A stretch of 62,919 nucleotides of DNA from a bacterium (GTDB taxonomy: Bacteria > Planctomycetota > Planctomycetia > Planctomycetales > Planctomycetaceae). Made by a program: the position numbers and the translations under genes. Below are positions 1-6,630 of this stretch, in pieces. Positions within the stretch are counted from its first letter, which is position 1. Every line of letters starts with the position of its first letter. Location: the NCBI GenBank assembly GCA_016125225.1, contig WGME01000024.1:1-62919 (forward strand), in the 5' to 3' direction. Under the pieces are notes generated by a model. It was given only the letters and a program-made list of their open reading frames with translations, did no database searches and was not told the DNA's origin.

Positions 1-136
1 AGTGGAACGCACCATCTCCTGGCTGGGTAACTACCGACGGCTCTTGGTGCGACACGAATACCATATTCACATGTTCCAGGGGTTTATTACACTCGCCTGC
101 CTCATGTTATGCCTCAAACGGTTTTGAAACCGCCTC
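1..136 (+). mobile_element. Right end of an IS5-family insertion sequence (left part outside window)
   Basis: The window opens inside the last codons of an IS5-type transposase, followed by a short AT/GC-mixed tail that should hold the terminal inverted repeat. A TA dinucleotide at 137-138 would fit the TA target duplication of the IS427/IS1031-like IS5 subgroups, so I place the end near 136. This boundary is inferred; the matching left end is not in the window. Confidence 0.5.
2..127 (+). CDS. IS5-family transposase, C-terminal fragment (5' end outside window)
   Basis: Reading from base 2 gives 41 residues ending at TGA (125-127). They begin VERTISWLGNYRRLLVR and end LACLMLCLKRF. This is the conserved end of the DDE transposase of IS5 elements: the catalytic Glu of the DDE triad is the E in VERT, followed by the W-L-x-x-x-R-R-L helix and the hydrophobic LACLM helix. 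The rest of the gene lies to the left. The stop region overlaps the end of the opposite-strand zinc-ribbon gene at 114-127. The family is recognised by motif only, so the subgroup is not certain. Confidence 0.8.
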   Translation: MERTISWLGNYRRLLVRHEYHIHMFQGFITLACLMLCLKRF

Positions 137-338
137 TAGTCTCTCCACTAGCAAAGAACCACTCGGCGTCTTTCGGGAGCACTATGCTGGCGACACTTCT
201 GTCAATTGCTTCGACGGCCGATTTCAAGCTCGACACCACGGATTTAACTCTACATTTCGGGCATATCACTTTTTGTCCGACGAATCCGTCTGGCACATTC
301 TTTGAGAAGCCGCATTGCGGGCAATCGAAAGGAATCAT
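114..338 (-). CDS. Small zinc-ribbon protein, probably 3'-truncated by the IS
   Basis: A 74-residue protein starting MIPFDCPQCGFSKNVPDG with two CxxC knuckles (CPQC near residue 6, CPKC near residue 28), the usual zinc ribbon found at the N-terminus of many planctomycete proteins. I chose the internal ATG at 338 over the longer frame because GGGAGG stands just upstream. After the ribbon there is a Ser/Ala/Val-rich helix and then the end ASGETRGGFKTV. The last six codons or so fall inside the presumed IS terminus, so the native C-terminus was probably replaced when the IS inserted. Function unknown; such ribbons usually head longer membrane or regulatory proteins. Confidence 0.5.
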   Translation of the reverse strand: MIPFDCPQCGFSKNVPDGFVGQKVICPKCRVKSVVSSLKSAVEAIDRSVASIVLPKDAEWFFASGETRGGFKTV

Positions 339-423
339 GGTCCCTCCCAGCGAGAGTAAAAAGACGCGGCTCCGAATCCCTTCCCGCCCCACCAAATCTT
401 CCTGACTGCGGATACCGGACAAT

Positions 424-780
424 GAATTTGCGGCCCGCAGGGTTGGTGTAGGCTCAATCGTGGTGAGAGTGGCCCGAATCTGTCAATTCGTAGAGTGAAC
501 AGAAAGGCTGGTTCGATGGCAAAACCGCCCGCAGGGCACACGGAAGTGATAACAGATTGGATATCCCATGAACCGGAGGAAAACCAATGAACGGCGTAGA
601 TCGTAACGCCTTCATGCGATAACACAATCTCCCATGACGTAACGGTTGAATTCTGGTAGCAGAACCGGAAAAGTAGTCGGGATGGGTGCTGACCGGGGTT
701 GCAAACCTGGCTGGCTTACGATGGCGGACGGTCGATGCGGTACTACCTTCCCGCTCCCGTCCGCCGTTGGCCCAATCATC
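424..780. other. Gene-free stretch
   Basis: No reading frame here has a convincing start, codon usage or motif. The minus-strand frames crossing it have Ser/Pro/Arg-rich shadow translations. I see no tRNA and no strong hairpin. The final bases (AGAAGG at 781-786) are the ribosome site of the next gene. Confidence 0.4.
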
Positions 781-795
781 AGAAGGTAGAGCACA

Positions 796-1593
796 TTGAC
801 TGAACAACCCCCCAATTCTTGTGGGAAAAGTTCCCACTTGGATGCTCCCGCTTCGTATGCCGACGATTTGTTAAACTTCAGTACGCTGGATGTTCCACTC
901 GAAGCTCCTAGAGGATTGCCGTCAGTGCTTAAAGTGGCGTACGAGTCAATTACACAAGCATTATGGCACGCCGCAGAACTTTTGCAGCATACACCCCGGT
1001 CAGAGGCGATGTTTCATGATCTAGCAAATGATCTGTGCCAGCACATTCGGGCGGCAGATGACGCCTACCGGAATGCAGAAGTCCTTTTACTTGCTTCAAA
1101 CGAAGACTCCGGTTCCCTGCAAAACGCACTTAGCACGGCACGCAACATTCAAGACAGGTGCGGCCACGTAATTCTTGGCAGTGTCCCATACGATCAGGCG
1201 AGAAACTACCTTCGAACTGTTCCTCAATTCAATCTTCGCGAAATGCTTCTGTTGATGCGTTCGCAAGTTTGTCAAATAGCGTTTTCGTCTAACCTGAGAA
1301 GGCAAGGGACACAAACCAATTCAGATTCCCCAACACAAGAATCAAGCCCGCACAGTGATGTTACTACTAGGCCGAATACTAAACCGGAGCCGCAGGCCGG
1401 GAATGGTACAGCCATGCGTCGCGGACAAAGGCCAAAAACATATCCTCACGATGTAAAGATTGTGGCCGCGTGGGAGACTGGGCAGTGCCGCACCAAGAAA
1501 GATCTAGCTGAGACGCTCGGCCATAATCTGAAGCTGGTAGAAGCCGCGATCGAAAGGGCCCGCTCTCGCCGTCGCCGATGCGCGGACAAATAG
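796..1593 (+). CDS. Unknown protein with C-terminal HTH-like segment
   Basis: A 265-residue protein starting at TTG 796, supported by AGAAGG nine bases upstream; no good ATG exists near. Residues about 35-170 look helical with no motif I recognise. Residues 175-210 are a Ser/Thr/Pro/Gln-rich linker. The end (about 215-265) is basic and looks like a helix-turn-helix: it runs from TYPHDVKIVAAWETGQ to KKDLAETLGHNLKLVEAAIE and ends in an Arg-rich tail. A DNA-binding role in the mobile element is inferred from that tail and from the repeats that start in its last codons. It could be a regulator of the downstream accessory genes. No homologue recognised. Confidence 0.55.
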   Translation: MTEQPPNSCGKSSHLDAPASYADDLLNFSTLDVPLEAPRGLPSVLKVAYESITQALWHAAELLQHTPRSEAMFHDLANDLCQHIRAADDAYRNAEVLLLASNEDSGSLQNALSTARNIQDRCGHVILGSVPYDQARNYLRTVPQFNLREMLLLMRSQVCQIAFSSNLRRQGTQTNSDSPTQESSPHSDVTTRPNTKPEPQAGNGTAMRRGQRPKTYPHDVKIVAAWETGQCRTKKDLAETLGHNLKLVEAAIERARSRRRRCADK

Positions 1594-1705
1594 GCCCCTG
1601 TCAATAGTCCGAATTTGTCCGCGCTCTCTGTGCGCGTGCAGTTTTCCGCTTACAAAAACACGCATACCTAAAGAAAACTGCGGACAAATTGCCTCGGACA
1701 AATTC
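1583..1705. repeat. Iteron-like CGGACAAAT repeats
   Basis: The 9-mer CGGACAAAT occurs at 1583-1591, inverted at 1613-1621 (ATTTGTCCG), and directly at 1681-1689 and 1695-1703. The last two are 14 bp apart and share the longer core CGGACAAATT. They lie between the HTH-tailed gene and the excisionase-like gene. Spacing and orientation fit an operator or a replication/excision protein binding array; which one is inference. Confidence 0.6.
1638..1681. promoter_or_regulatory. 9-bp inverted repeat inside the iteron array
   Basis: GCAGTTTTC (1638-1646) is perfectly repeated in inverse as GAAAACTGC (1673-1681), with a 26-bp AT-rich centre. The arms sit between the inverted and direct CGGACAAAT copies. 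The layout suggests a control region for the following small-gene cluster. Confidence 0.4.
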
Positions 1706-1764
1706 AAAAGACCGAACCGTACGGAAGATTCTGTCAACGCAATTACGCGTTGAAGGAATCATCG

Positions 1765-1998
1765 ATGAACGGACCCATCCCCCCAGCGCTTCGCCGATCC
1801 GAAGCTGTCCCACTTGCTGACCGCCTAACCTGGAACGTCTCCGACGCTGCCAAGGCCACGGGGTTGAGCGCACGCACGATTCAACAAGCGATCTATCGCG
1901 ATGAACTTCCTGCCATTCGTGTCGGACGGCGGGTGCTGCTGTCGCCCGACGCTGTGCGGGCTTGGCTTGAATCGAAGTCCACGTCTGTCGCTCGCTGA
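1765..1998 (+). CDS. Excisionase/MerR-like helix-turn-helix protein
   Basis: A 77-residue protein. The core WNVSDAAKATGLSARTIQQ, then IYRDELPAIRVGRRVLL, then SPDAVRAWLES is the standard excisionase (xis/AlpA-like, HTH_17) fold: a winged helix that bends DNA at attachment sites or represses element genes. I prefer ATG 1765, with AAGGA about seven bases before it, to the TTG at 1750. It follows the repeat array and precedes a GC-rich hairpin. In an element that carries a tyrosine recombinase, a role in excision or control is likely but not shown. Confidence 0.75.
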   Translation: MNGPIPPALRRSEAVPLADRLTWNVSDAAKATGLSARTIQQAIYRDELPAIRVGRRVLLSPDAVRAWLESKSTSVAR

Positions 1999-2016
1999 TC
2001 CTGTCCCGATAAGGCC

Positions 2017-2051
2017 GACGGCCGCGCACTTGTCAGAGTTGCGCGGCCGTC
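2017..2051 (+). promoter_or_regulatory. 12-bp perfect stem between two element genes
   Basis: GACGGCCGCGCA (2017-2028) pairs exactly with TGCGCGGCCGTC (2040-2051), loop 11 nt. No T-run follows; instead the AGGAG ribosome site of the next gene begins four bases on. It may be a processing or translation-control structure, or a Rho-type pause. Confidence 0.55.
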
Positions 2052-2068
2052 ATGCAGGAGATTCAATC

Positions 2069-2518
2069 ATGAGAAGTCTATCCGATCGCTTTGCGTCGGT
2101 CGATGGCCATGTAGAGGGTGAACGCCGGAAAGTCACCGCGCTTGAACTGCTTTCGGCCCATCGACGACAAACGATTCTAACGGCGCGGCGGGTGTTGCTT
2201 GAGTTTTTGTTGAGTCAACCAGACGGCATCGGATCGCTGGATGACGTCCGCAAATCGATCGACCTGCCGGGCGGGGTTGACCCGAAGTGCATGGGGCCGG
2301 TCCCTGTTTCTTTGCGGGCTGCGGGTTTGATCGTACCTGCCGGGTTCATTTCGTCAGCGAGGCCAGTTGCCCACGCCCGGCCTGTCCGTGTTTGGCGATT
2401 GGTTGATCGAGCTGGTGCACTGGCCTGGCTGCGGGAGAATCCACTACCAGACACGCCCGCAAAGCCCTGTGATGGTTCCCAGTTTCTGTTGTTCGGGGGG
2501 GCTACCGATGGCCGCTGA
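2069..2518 (+). CDS. Unknown element protein, winged-helix-like
   Basis: A 149-residue protein. ATG 2069 has AGGAG nine bases upstream; the longer upstream frame is a shadow. The N-terminal half contains a helical stretch (TARRVLLEFLLSQPDG, then LDDVRKSIDLPG) and a following PVSLRAAGLIVPAGFI segment that resembles a small winged helix of the kind that reads DNA in plasmid and element replication modules. The end is Pro-rich. Its stop overlaps the next start by 11 bases, which implies coupled translation. No named family recognised, so function is open. Confidence 0.55.
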   Translation: MRSLSDRFASVDGHVEGERRKVTALELLSAHRRQTILTARRVLLEFLLSQPDGIGSLDDVRKSIDLPGGVDPKCMGPVPVSLRAAGLIVPAGFISSARPVAHARPVRVWRLVDRAGALAWLRENPLPDTPAKPCDGSQFLLFGGATDGR

Positions 2519-2876
2519 CTATCCCCGGCGGAAGCCGTTTTTCTCCGTCAAATTCTGTCGTCATCTGGCCGACTGTGGAGCGTCAAAAGACATCGGGCCG
2601 GACGGGTGCTGGCTGCTAACAGTGATTGTTACCACAGAGGATGCACTGCGATATTCCAAACCAGTGAAGTTCTACAACGTCCAACTGATGGGACATAGTG
2701 GCTTGGGGTCAGAAAATGCGTTGAATCGTGTCCGCAAGCGGTGTGTTGATGCTGGTTGGCTGCATTATGTACCGGGGGCAAAAGCGAAGCCCGGCGCATA
2801 TTGGGTTACGACGCCAAAGCCTGCATCACCTCAGGATTCCCCTACAAAAACGGAGGGGAAAGTGCAGGTCTTCTAA
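2508..2876 (+). CDS. Winged-helix-like N-terminal part of a replication-like protein
   Basis: A 122-residue frame beginning MAADYPRRKPFFSVKF; ATG 2508 lies inside the end of the preceding gene. Residues 10-100 carry a pattern like the winged helix of element replication proteins: a conserved CWLLTVIVTTEDALRY strand, NALNRVRKRCVDAGWLHY recognition helix and wing, then GAYWVT. The frame ends right after a Pro/Lys-rich linker at TAA 2874-2876. The next frame (+1) continues at once with a NPDPIPNPDS linker and a helical domain, so this is probably the first piece of a longer gene that has lost its frame near the A5 and G4 runs at 2846-2857. A programmed shift is possible but less likely. Confidence 0.5.
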   Translation: MAADYPRRKPFFSVKFCRHLADCGASKDIGPDGCWLLTVIVTTEDALRYSKPVKFYNVQLMGHSGLGSENALNRVRKRCVDAGWLHYVPGAKAKPGAYWVTTPKPASPQDSPTKTEGKVQVF

Positions 2877-3231
2877 CCCTGACCCTATCCCCAATCCTGA
2901 TTCCATCATCATCACCCAATTGGGAGATACGCCATCGACAGTCACCCCTGCCGACCAGAAAGCGGCGTTGATGGTGTTGGTGAAAGAGTGTGGGGTCTAT
3001 CGCCCGGAATGTGTTGACGTTGCCCTCTCAAATGGCATGACGCCCGATCAAATCCGCGACGTGGTGGCCATCTACCGCGCTGCTGGAAACGCGGGACGCT
3101 GGAAACCCGGTATTTTGTTCGATCGGCTCTCTCGTCCTGGCGCATTCACGTTGAAGGCAGATCAAGGCTGGTACGGTGATGCGGACAACTGGACGGCTCA
3201 AAGGACCAAAGTAACCGCAGGCAATCCGTAG
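2877..3231 (+). pseudogene. Middle fragment of the replication-like gene (+1 frame)
   Basis: This frame has no start codon with a ribosome site. It opens with an Asn-Pro-Asp linker (SNPDPIPNPDS) that reads as the direct continuation of the Pro-rich linker of the preceding frame, then a compact helical domain: PADQKAALMVLVKECGVY, MTPDQIRDVVAIYRAAGN, WKPGILFDRLSRPGAF. The pattern of helices ending in a W-x-P-G-x-L-x-x-R-L motif is what I expect in the C-terminal half of element replication-like proteins. It ends at TAG 3229-3231, after which the same frame stays open. Confidence 0.45.
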
Positions 3232-3459
3232 AATGACCTGGAAGCTGTCCACGGTCAGCGACTGAACGGGTTGAGCAATGCGGACCTTTCGAGGCTGGTC
3301 GAGAGTATCGAATCTCATAAAGATCGTCTGTTCGTTCAGGGGGTGCTGTCCGGTCCCCTTGGAATATCGAACCGCGAATGCCGTGCGGTGCTGCTCCGGC
3401 AACTTCAACGCGAACTGATTGCACCGCCACAACTCGCTACGGTGTCGCGGGCGAGCTGA
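3232..3459 (+). pseudogene. Distal fragment of the replication-like gene, after an in-frame TAG
   Basis: The frame continues from the TAG at 3229 with no gap: DLEAVHGQRLNGLSNADL, then SRLVESIESHKDRLF and RAVLLRQLQREL. A TTG at 3271 could start a 62-residue peptide but has no clear ribosome site. The helical Leu-rich content and the uninterrupted frame suggest this is the natural C-terminus of the gene cut by the amber codon. It could instead be a small independent gene. Confidence 0.35.
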
Positions 3460-3479
3460 TCCAACATCAGAGATTTCCC

Positions 3480-3821
3480 ATGCCGAAGAACCTTCCCATT
3501 GATAACATGACCCAATCAACGATCTCAGAGGCGGAAGCGGTCCCGTTGATAAACCGCGATGAGCCGAGCACCGACCTACCCGGGATTTTCAGGGGGAGGG
3601 GGGCCGGAAAAGTGTGGGGGCCGCTGTTCGACTGGTCCGCGACTCCGAGCCGGTCAGACTTGGCGTTGATTCGCCGAGCCGTGATCGATGACTGGCAGAT
3701 TCCCCTGGAGCTCCATCCCGTTGTCGTGGGGTTCGTACGTCGCGGTCTGTACACCGATCACGACCGCTTGGCCCGATCCGCTGCGGAAACGCTCGCAATA
3801 TTGGAAAGCCGTGCCAGATGA
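3480..3821 (+). CDS. Unknown small protein A (shares a domain with the next gene)
   Basis: A 113-residue protein (ATG 3480; ATG 3507 is an alternative, both with weak ribosome sites). Residues about 55-113 form a helical domain: SRSDLALIRRAVIDDWQIP, then VVVGFVRRGLY, then AAETLAILES. The next gene carries the same pattern (R-x-E/D-L-x-L-x-R-x-A-V-x-x-D-W-x-I-P). The N-terminal 50 residues are low-complexity and not shared. The stop overlaps the next ATG as ATGA, so the two are translated together. No function known; a pair of related small helical proteins next to an integrase may be regulatory or DNA-binding. Confidence 0.5.
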   Translation: MPKNLPIDNMTQSTISEAEAVPLINRDEPSTDLPGIFRGRGAGKVWGPLFDWSATPSRSDLALIRRAVIDDWQIPLELHPVVVGFVRRGLYTDHDRLARSAAETLAILESRAR

Positions 3822-4075
3822 CCAAAACCGGACGCGAACGAAAACGCCACCGAATGCTGCGGCAACGACTTGACAAGCTCCCATTGCCGACCCGCGGCGA
3901 GCTGCGATTGCTCCGAAAGGCGGTCCGCCACGATTGGCCGATCCCAACGGAAAAACGCCCTGGACTGCTGCGGGATGTGCTGCACGTCATGGTCAACTCG
4001 CATCCCCGGCAAAGTCTGGCTGCTGTGAAAGTGCTGATCGAAATGGACTCCGCGAACCTGCGGAATGCCCGTTGA
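3818..4075 (+). CDS. Unknown small protein B (paralogue of protein A)
   Basis: An 85-residue basic protein. It starts at ATG 3818 in a 4-base ATGA overlap with the previous stop. The first 25 residues are Arg/Lys-rich; residues 27-80 repeat the domain of its neighbour: TRGELRLLRKAVRHDWPIP followed by GLLRDVLHVMVNS and a final AAVKVLIEM helix. The shared D/E-L-x-L-x-R-x-A-V-x-x-D-W-x-I-P line makes a tandem duplication likely. The basic head suggests nucleic-acid contact. Nothing more can be said of its role. Confidence 0.55.
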   Translation: MTKTGRERKRHRMLRQRLDKLPLPTRGELRLLRKAVRHDWPIPTEKRPGLLRDVLHVMVNSHPRQSLAAVKVLIEMDSANLRNAR

Positions 4076-4148
4076 ATTATGATCTTCTACTGAGTGTCCA
4101 GCGTTACAATGCTGACCGCCTTTGCCGTTCGCTGCGGGTCGTGGAGAC

Positions 4149-4185
4149 CTGAGAACCTCCCGTCCCGTAGCGACGGCGTTCTCAG
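4149..4185 (+). promoter_or_regulatory. Hairpin in front of the integrase start
   Basis: CTGAGAAC (4149-4156) pairs with GTTCTCAG (4178-4185), and inside it CCGTC (4160-4164) pairs with GACGG (4172-4176). The AAAGG ribosome site of the integrase follows immediately. It could act as a terminator for the upstream genes or hold back integrase translation; no U-run is present. Confidence 0.5.
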
Positions 4186-4198
4186 AAAGGTTTCTCAA

Positions 4199-5461
4199 AT
4201 GGCCTCTGTCTGTTGCGATCCGAACGGCCTCAAGCGAGTCGTGTTTCAAGGGTTGGACGGGAAGCGTCGAACCTTGCGACTCAGCAAAACCGCTAAGCGG
4301 AATGCGGACACGGTGGCCCGACACGTTGAAGAAATCCTGTCAGCCGCTGCTGCCGGAAACGCCACTGATCCCAAAACGTCCGATTGGCTCCGGGATTGTC
4401 CCGAAGGGATGTACGAGAAGCTTGTGGCCGTGGGTTTGGTCAACCCGCGCGACGTGGCCACTGCAACGGCGTTAGGGCCATTCCTGGATGTGTACCTTGG
4501 CAGACGGACCGATGCCAAGAACGGAACGCGGGTCTTCTACGGTCACACGATTCGCAACCTGAATGCGTTCTTCGGTAAGTTGCGGATGCTCAAAAGCATC
4601 GCTCCAGCAGAATGTGATGACTTCCGTCGATGGCTTGTGACAGAGGAAAAACTCTCCCCGGCCACCGTAGCCCGGCGCTGCAGCCTGGCCCGGACATTCT
4701 TCCGTGACGCGCTCCGTCGCCGATTGATTGCCTGCAACCCTTTCGAGGGAGTGGGCGGTGGCCCGAAGAACAACCCTGAGCGATCCCGGTTTATCGACCG
4801 GTCAACAATTCAGACCGTGATTGATTCGTGCCCCTCTGTCGAATGGCGTTGTCTGGTAGCGCTCTCCCGGTTCGCTGGTCTCCGCGTACCGTCAGAAGCC
4901 TTAACACTTCAGTGGCAAGACATCGATTGGGAACGCGACCGAATGGTGATCCATTCACCCAAGACGGCCCACCACGATGGCAAGGCTACGCGGGTCTGCC
5001 CACTCTTCCCGGAACTGCGGCCATACCTTGAAGAGTTGTTTGATCAAGCGCCAGATGGCGCGGTGTTCGTGTTGCCCTCTCTGCGACCAGTGAGTGCGGA
5101 CCGGGAAGACTGGAAGGCTATCAACCCACGAACGCAATTCGAGCGGATAATCCGTCGCGCCGGTCTGACACCGTGGCCACGACTGTGGCATAACCTGCGT
5201 GCAAGCCGTCAAACGGAGCTGGTGGAAGAATATCCGGCCCATGTCGTCTCTGCCTGGATCGGCAACACCGAACGGATTGCGGCAAAGCACTACCTCCAAG
5301 TTCTCGATTCCCACTTCGACAAAGCGGCGCGCGGCACGTCGGAACCGGCTAGACTGGACGCGCACGCAGAAACAGAAAACGAAAAAACCACAGTTTTTGC
5401 AGTGGATTCCGAATGTTTAATAGGCCCGGCTGGATTCGAACCAGCAACCAAAGGATTATGA
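4199..5461 (+). CDS. Tyrosine recombinase (integrase) of the element
   Basis: A 420-residue phage-type integrase that would insert and excise the element by site-specific recombination. ATG 4199 follows AAAGG at a proper distance; the frame upstream of it is spurious. An N-terminal SAM-like core-binding domain covers about 95-190. The catalytic domain shows the first Arg in FAGLRVPSEAL, a Lys in HSPKTAHHDGK, HxxR in WHNLRASRQ, and the Tyr nucleophile in AAKHYLQV. The usual LGH is IGN (SAWIGNTER), so the second His is replaced by Asn, as in many planctomycete integrases. The last 17 codons (through GPAGFEPATKGL) read across the tRNA gene on the other strand and stop in its anticodon loop. Confidence 0.9.
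   Translation: MASVCCDPNGLKRVVFQGLDGKRRTLRLSKTAKRNADTVARHVEEILSAAAAGNATDPKTSDWLRDCPEGMYEKLVAVGLVNPRDVATATALGPFLDVYLGRRTDAKNGTRVFYGHTIRNLNAFFGKLRMLKSIAPAECDDFRRWLVTEEKLSPATVARRCSLARTFFRDALRRRLIACNPFEGVGGGPKNNPERSRFIDRSTIQTVIDSCPSVEWRCLVALSRFAGLRVPSEALTLQWQDIDWERDRMVIHSPKTAHHDGKATRVCPLFPELRPYLEELFDQAPDGAVFVLPSLRPVSADREDWKAINPRTQFERIIRRAGLTPWPRLWHNLRASRQTELVEEYPAHVVSAWIGNTERIAAKHYLQVLDSHFDKAARGTSEPARLDAHAETENEKTTVFAVDSECLIGPAGFEPATKGL
5421..5461. other. Probable attachment site (tRNA 3' half)
   Basis: The integrase reading frame runs into the 3' half of the tRNA and stops in the anticodon loop, and the tRNA is whole. This is the classic layout where an element enters the 3' end of a tRNA gene and restores it. 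A second copy of the tRNA 3' half should mark the other end; I do not see it between 1 and 5400, so it probably lies left of the window. Confidence 0.55.
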
Positions 5462-5493
5462 GTCCTCTGCTCTAACCGTTGAGCTACGGGCCC
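5421..5493 (-). tRNA. tRNA with CAU anticodon, most like tRNA-Ile2 (lysidine-modified)
   Basis: The minus strand folds as a complete 73-nt cloverleaf: acceptor GGGCCCG pairs with CGGGCCT (one G-U), D stem GCTC/GAGC, anticodon stem GAGGA/TCCTT with loop CTCATAA, T arm GCTGG-TTCGAAT-CCAGC, discriminator A. CCA is not encoded. CAU is shared by Met, initiator and Ile2 tRNAs. The D-loop, the GACTCATAATC context and the GGTTGCTGGTTCGAATCCAGC-type T arm resemble ileX more than elongator Met, and the G1-U72/A73 end is not initiator-like. If Ile2, TilS would convert C34 to lysidine to read AUA. Confidence 0.85.
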
Positions 5494-5644
5494 GGTGTCG
5501 GCTGTCAGGGAAAAGACTGCCGAGTGGTCTGCGGCGGAGTATCATCCATGCCTGAACCGATGGCAAGGTCTGCGGCGAGACTTTTCGGTCGACGCCGCAG
5601 GGTCTCGCGGGGGATCCGATGCCATCGGATGTCATCCGCGACCG

Positions 5645-6271
5645 TTAGGGTATCGCGGCGACCGAGTTGGGGTTTTCGGTGATCGCCGAGGTGGCCGACT
5701 TCTGTTCCTCTCGGAACGAATGGATCACCAGCATGATGGACCCAATCACGAGGAACGAGTCGGCATAGTTGAAGATGGCCCAGTTGAAGGTGCCGAAGAA
5801 CTGAAAATCGAGGAAGTCGCGAACGCCATAGACAGGGCTGCCATCGCGTGGGTCGATCAACCCATGCCAGCCCAGGCGATCGTACAAATTGCCCAGAGCA
5901 CCGGATAAAACGCCGGCCAATGCGACGGTAAGCCACATGCTGCGGGCATGTTTCAACACGAACAGGAAGTACAAAACGCCTACGACGGCGACAACGCTGA
6001 AGAGGGCAAAGAGGCCGCTGAATCCCTGGCCTAACCCCCACAACGCGCCGAAGTTGACGTTGGTCTGCAACTGAAAGCGAACCCAGTCACCGGCGCGCCA
6101 TTCCCATTCCGATTTGCCGGGCCAACCCAGACTGGAAAAGACGAACTGCTTCGACGCCAGGTCGATGGCCGTCAATCCGACGACCAGTCCTGTAAAGAGG
6201 ACGTAGCGACTGACGGGGACAGGCAGATGTTGATCCGCTACCGCCAAGAGCCTTCGCGCTTCCGTTCGCAT
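5645..6271 (-). CDS. lspA: Lipoprotein signal peptidase (signal peptidase II)
   Basis: Cleaves the signal peptide of lipid-modified prolipoproteins in the inner membrane. With the start at ATG 6271 the protein has 208 residues; the start is uncertain because no clear ribosome site is seen and an internal TTG is possible. Four membrane spans are visible. Family motifs are present in order: DLASKQFVF in the first helix, NVNFGALWGLGQG, GNLYDRLG, VRDFLDF and NYADSFLVIGS; the aspartates of the last two are the catalytic pair. The first 34 bases overlap the end of the upstream DksA-type gene, so the two are probably co-transcribed. The many lipoproteins in this genome need this enzyme. Confidence 0.92.
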   Translation of the reverse strand: MRTEARRLLAVADQHLPVPVSRYVLFTGLVVGLTAIDLASKQFVFSSLGWPGKSEWEWRAGDWVRFQLQTNVNFGALWGLGQGFSGLFALFSVVAVVGVLYFLFVLKHARSMWLTVALAGVLSGALGNLYDRLGWHGLIDPRDGSPVYGVRDFLDFQFFGTFNWAIFNYADSFLVIGSIMLVIHSFREEQKSATSAITENPNSVAAIP

Positions 6272-6630
6272 TCGACACAGTTCCTGGCGTAAGGAATGAC
6301 TTTCAGCCGGGCCTTCGGAATGATCGACTTGGCCGCCGATACCCCGGCAGAGACGCAACTTTCACAGCGACCGAACGAGCCCGCTTCGATCCGATCTAAA
6401 GCGGCGTCGATCTCTTCCAGCAGGTCTTGTTCGTTCTCCACACGTCGGAGCGCGAAGTCTTGCTCGTAATTTTCGGTGCCTAATTCAGCCAGATGGGTGG
6501 GTGACTTCGAGTCCCCCCCGCCATCCATATCCAAGGCTTCGTTGGTCAATTGCACCACGTCGCCTCGGACCCGCGCTCTCAAGGCGAGCAACAGTCTGCG
6601 AAACTCTTCCAGTTCGGGGGCTTTCAACAT
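6238..6630 (-). CDS. DksA/TraR-family zinc-finger protein
   Basis: A 130-residue protein of the DksA/TraR type, which binds the secondary channel of RNA polymerase and adjusts transcription. Residues about 5-75 form the helical hairpin. Its tip carries ENYEQDFALRRV rather than the classic DxxDxA, the variant common in non-proteobacterial members. A C4 zinc finger follows: CESC and, 25 residues later, CVEC. The stop lies inside lspA. In planctomycetes a dksA-like gene next to lspA is a frequent pairing as far as I recall. The exact gene name is not assigned because several paralogues exist. Confidence 0.85.
   Translation of the reverse strand: MLKAPELEEFRRLLLALRARVRGDVVQLTNEALDMDGGGDSKSPTHLAELGTENYEQDFALRRVENEQDLLEEIDAALDRIEAGSFGRCESCVSAGVSAAKSIIPKARLKVIPYARNCVECERKREGSWR

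Larger units (their letters stand above)
1..5461. mobile_element. Right part of a tRNA-integrated genomic element
   Basis: The span holds an IS end, small poorly conserved genes, an excisionase-like HTH gene, a replication-like pseudogene, repeats and a tyrosine recombinase next to a tRNA. Everything right of the tRNA is ordinary chromosomal gene content. The element may be an integrative mobilisable or conjugative element or a decayed phage/plasmid; no conjugation, capsid or relaxase gene is visible here. Confidence 0.7.

Noticed and set aside
454-837. Long minus-strand frame of 127 codons
   Set aside because: It has a Ser/Arg/Pro-rich shadow translation with no motif, no ribosome site, and overlaps the start of a better supported plus-strand gene.
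5411-5461. Integrase C-terminal GPAGFEPAT peptide as a real domain
   Set aside because: This peptide is the plus-strand reading of the tRNA T-arm, a known translation artefact, so it is not treated as a functional domain.
5505-6041. 178-codon minus-strand frame over lspA
   Set aside because: It is an alternate frame of lspA, which has all family motifs.
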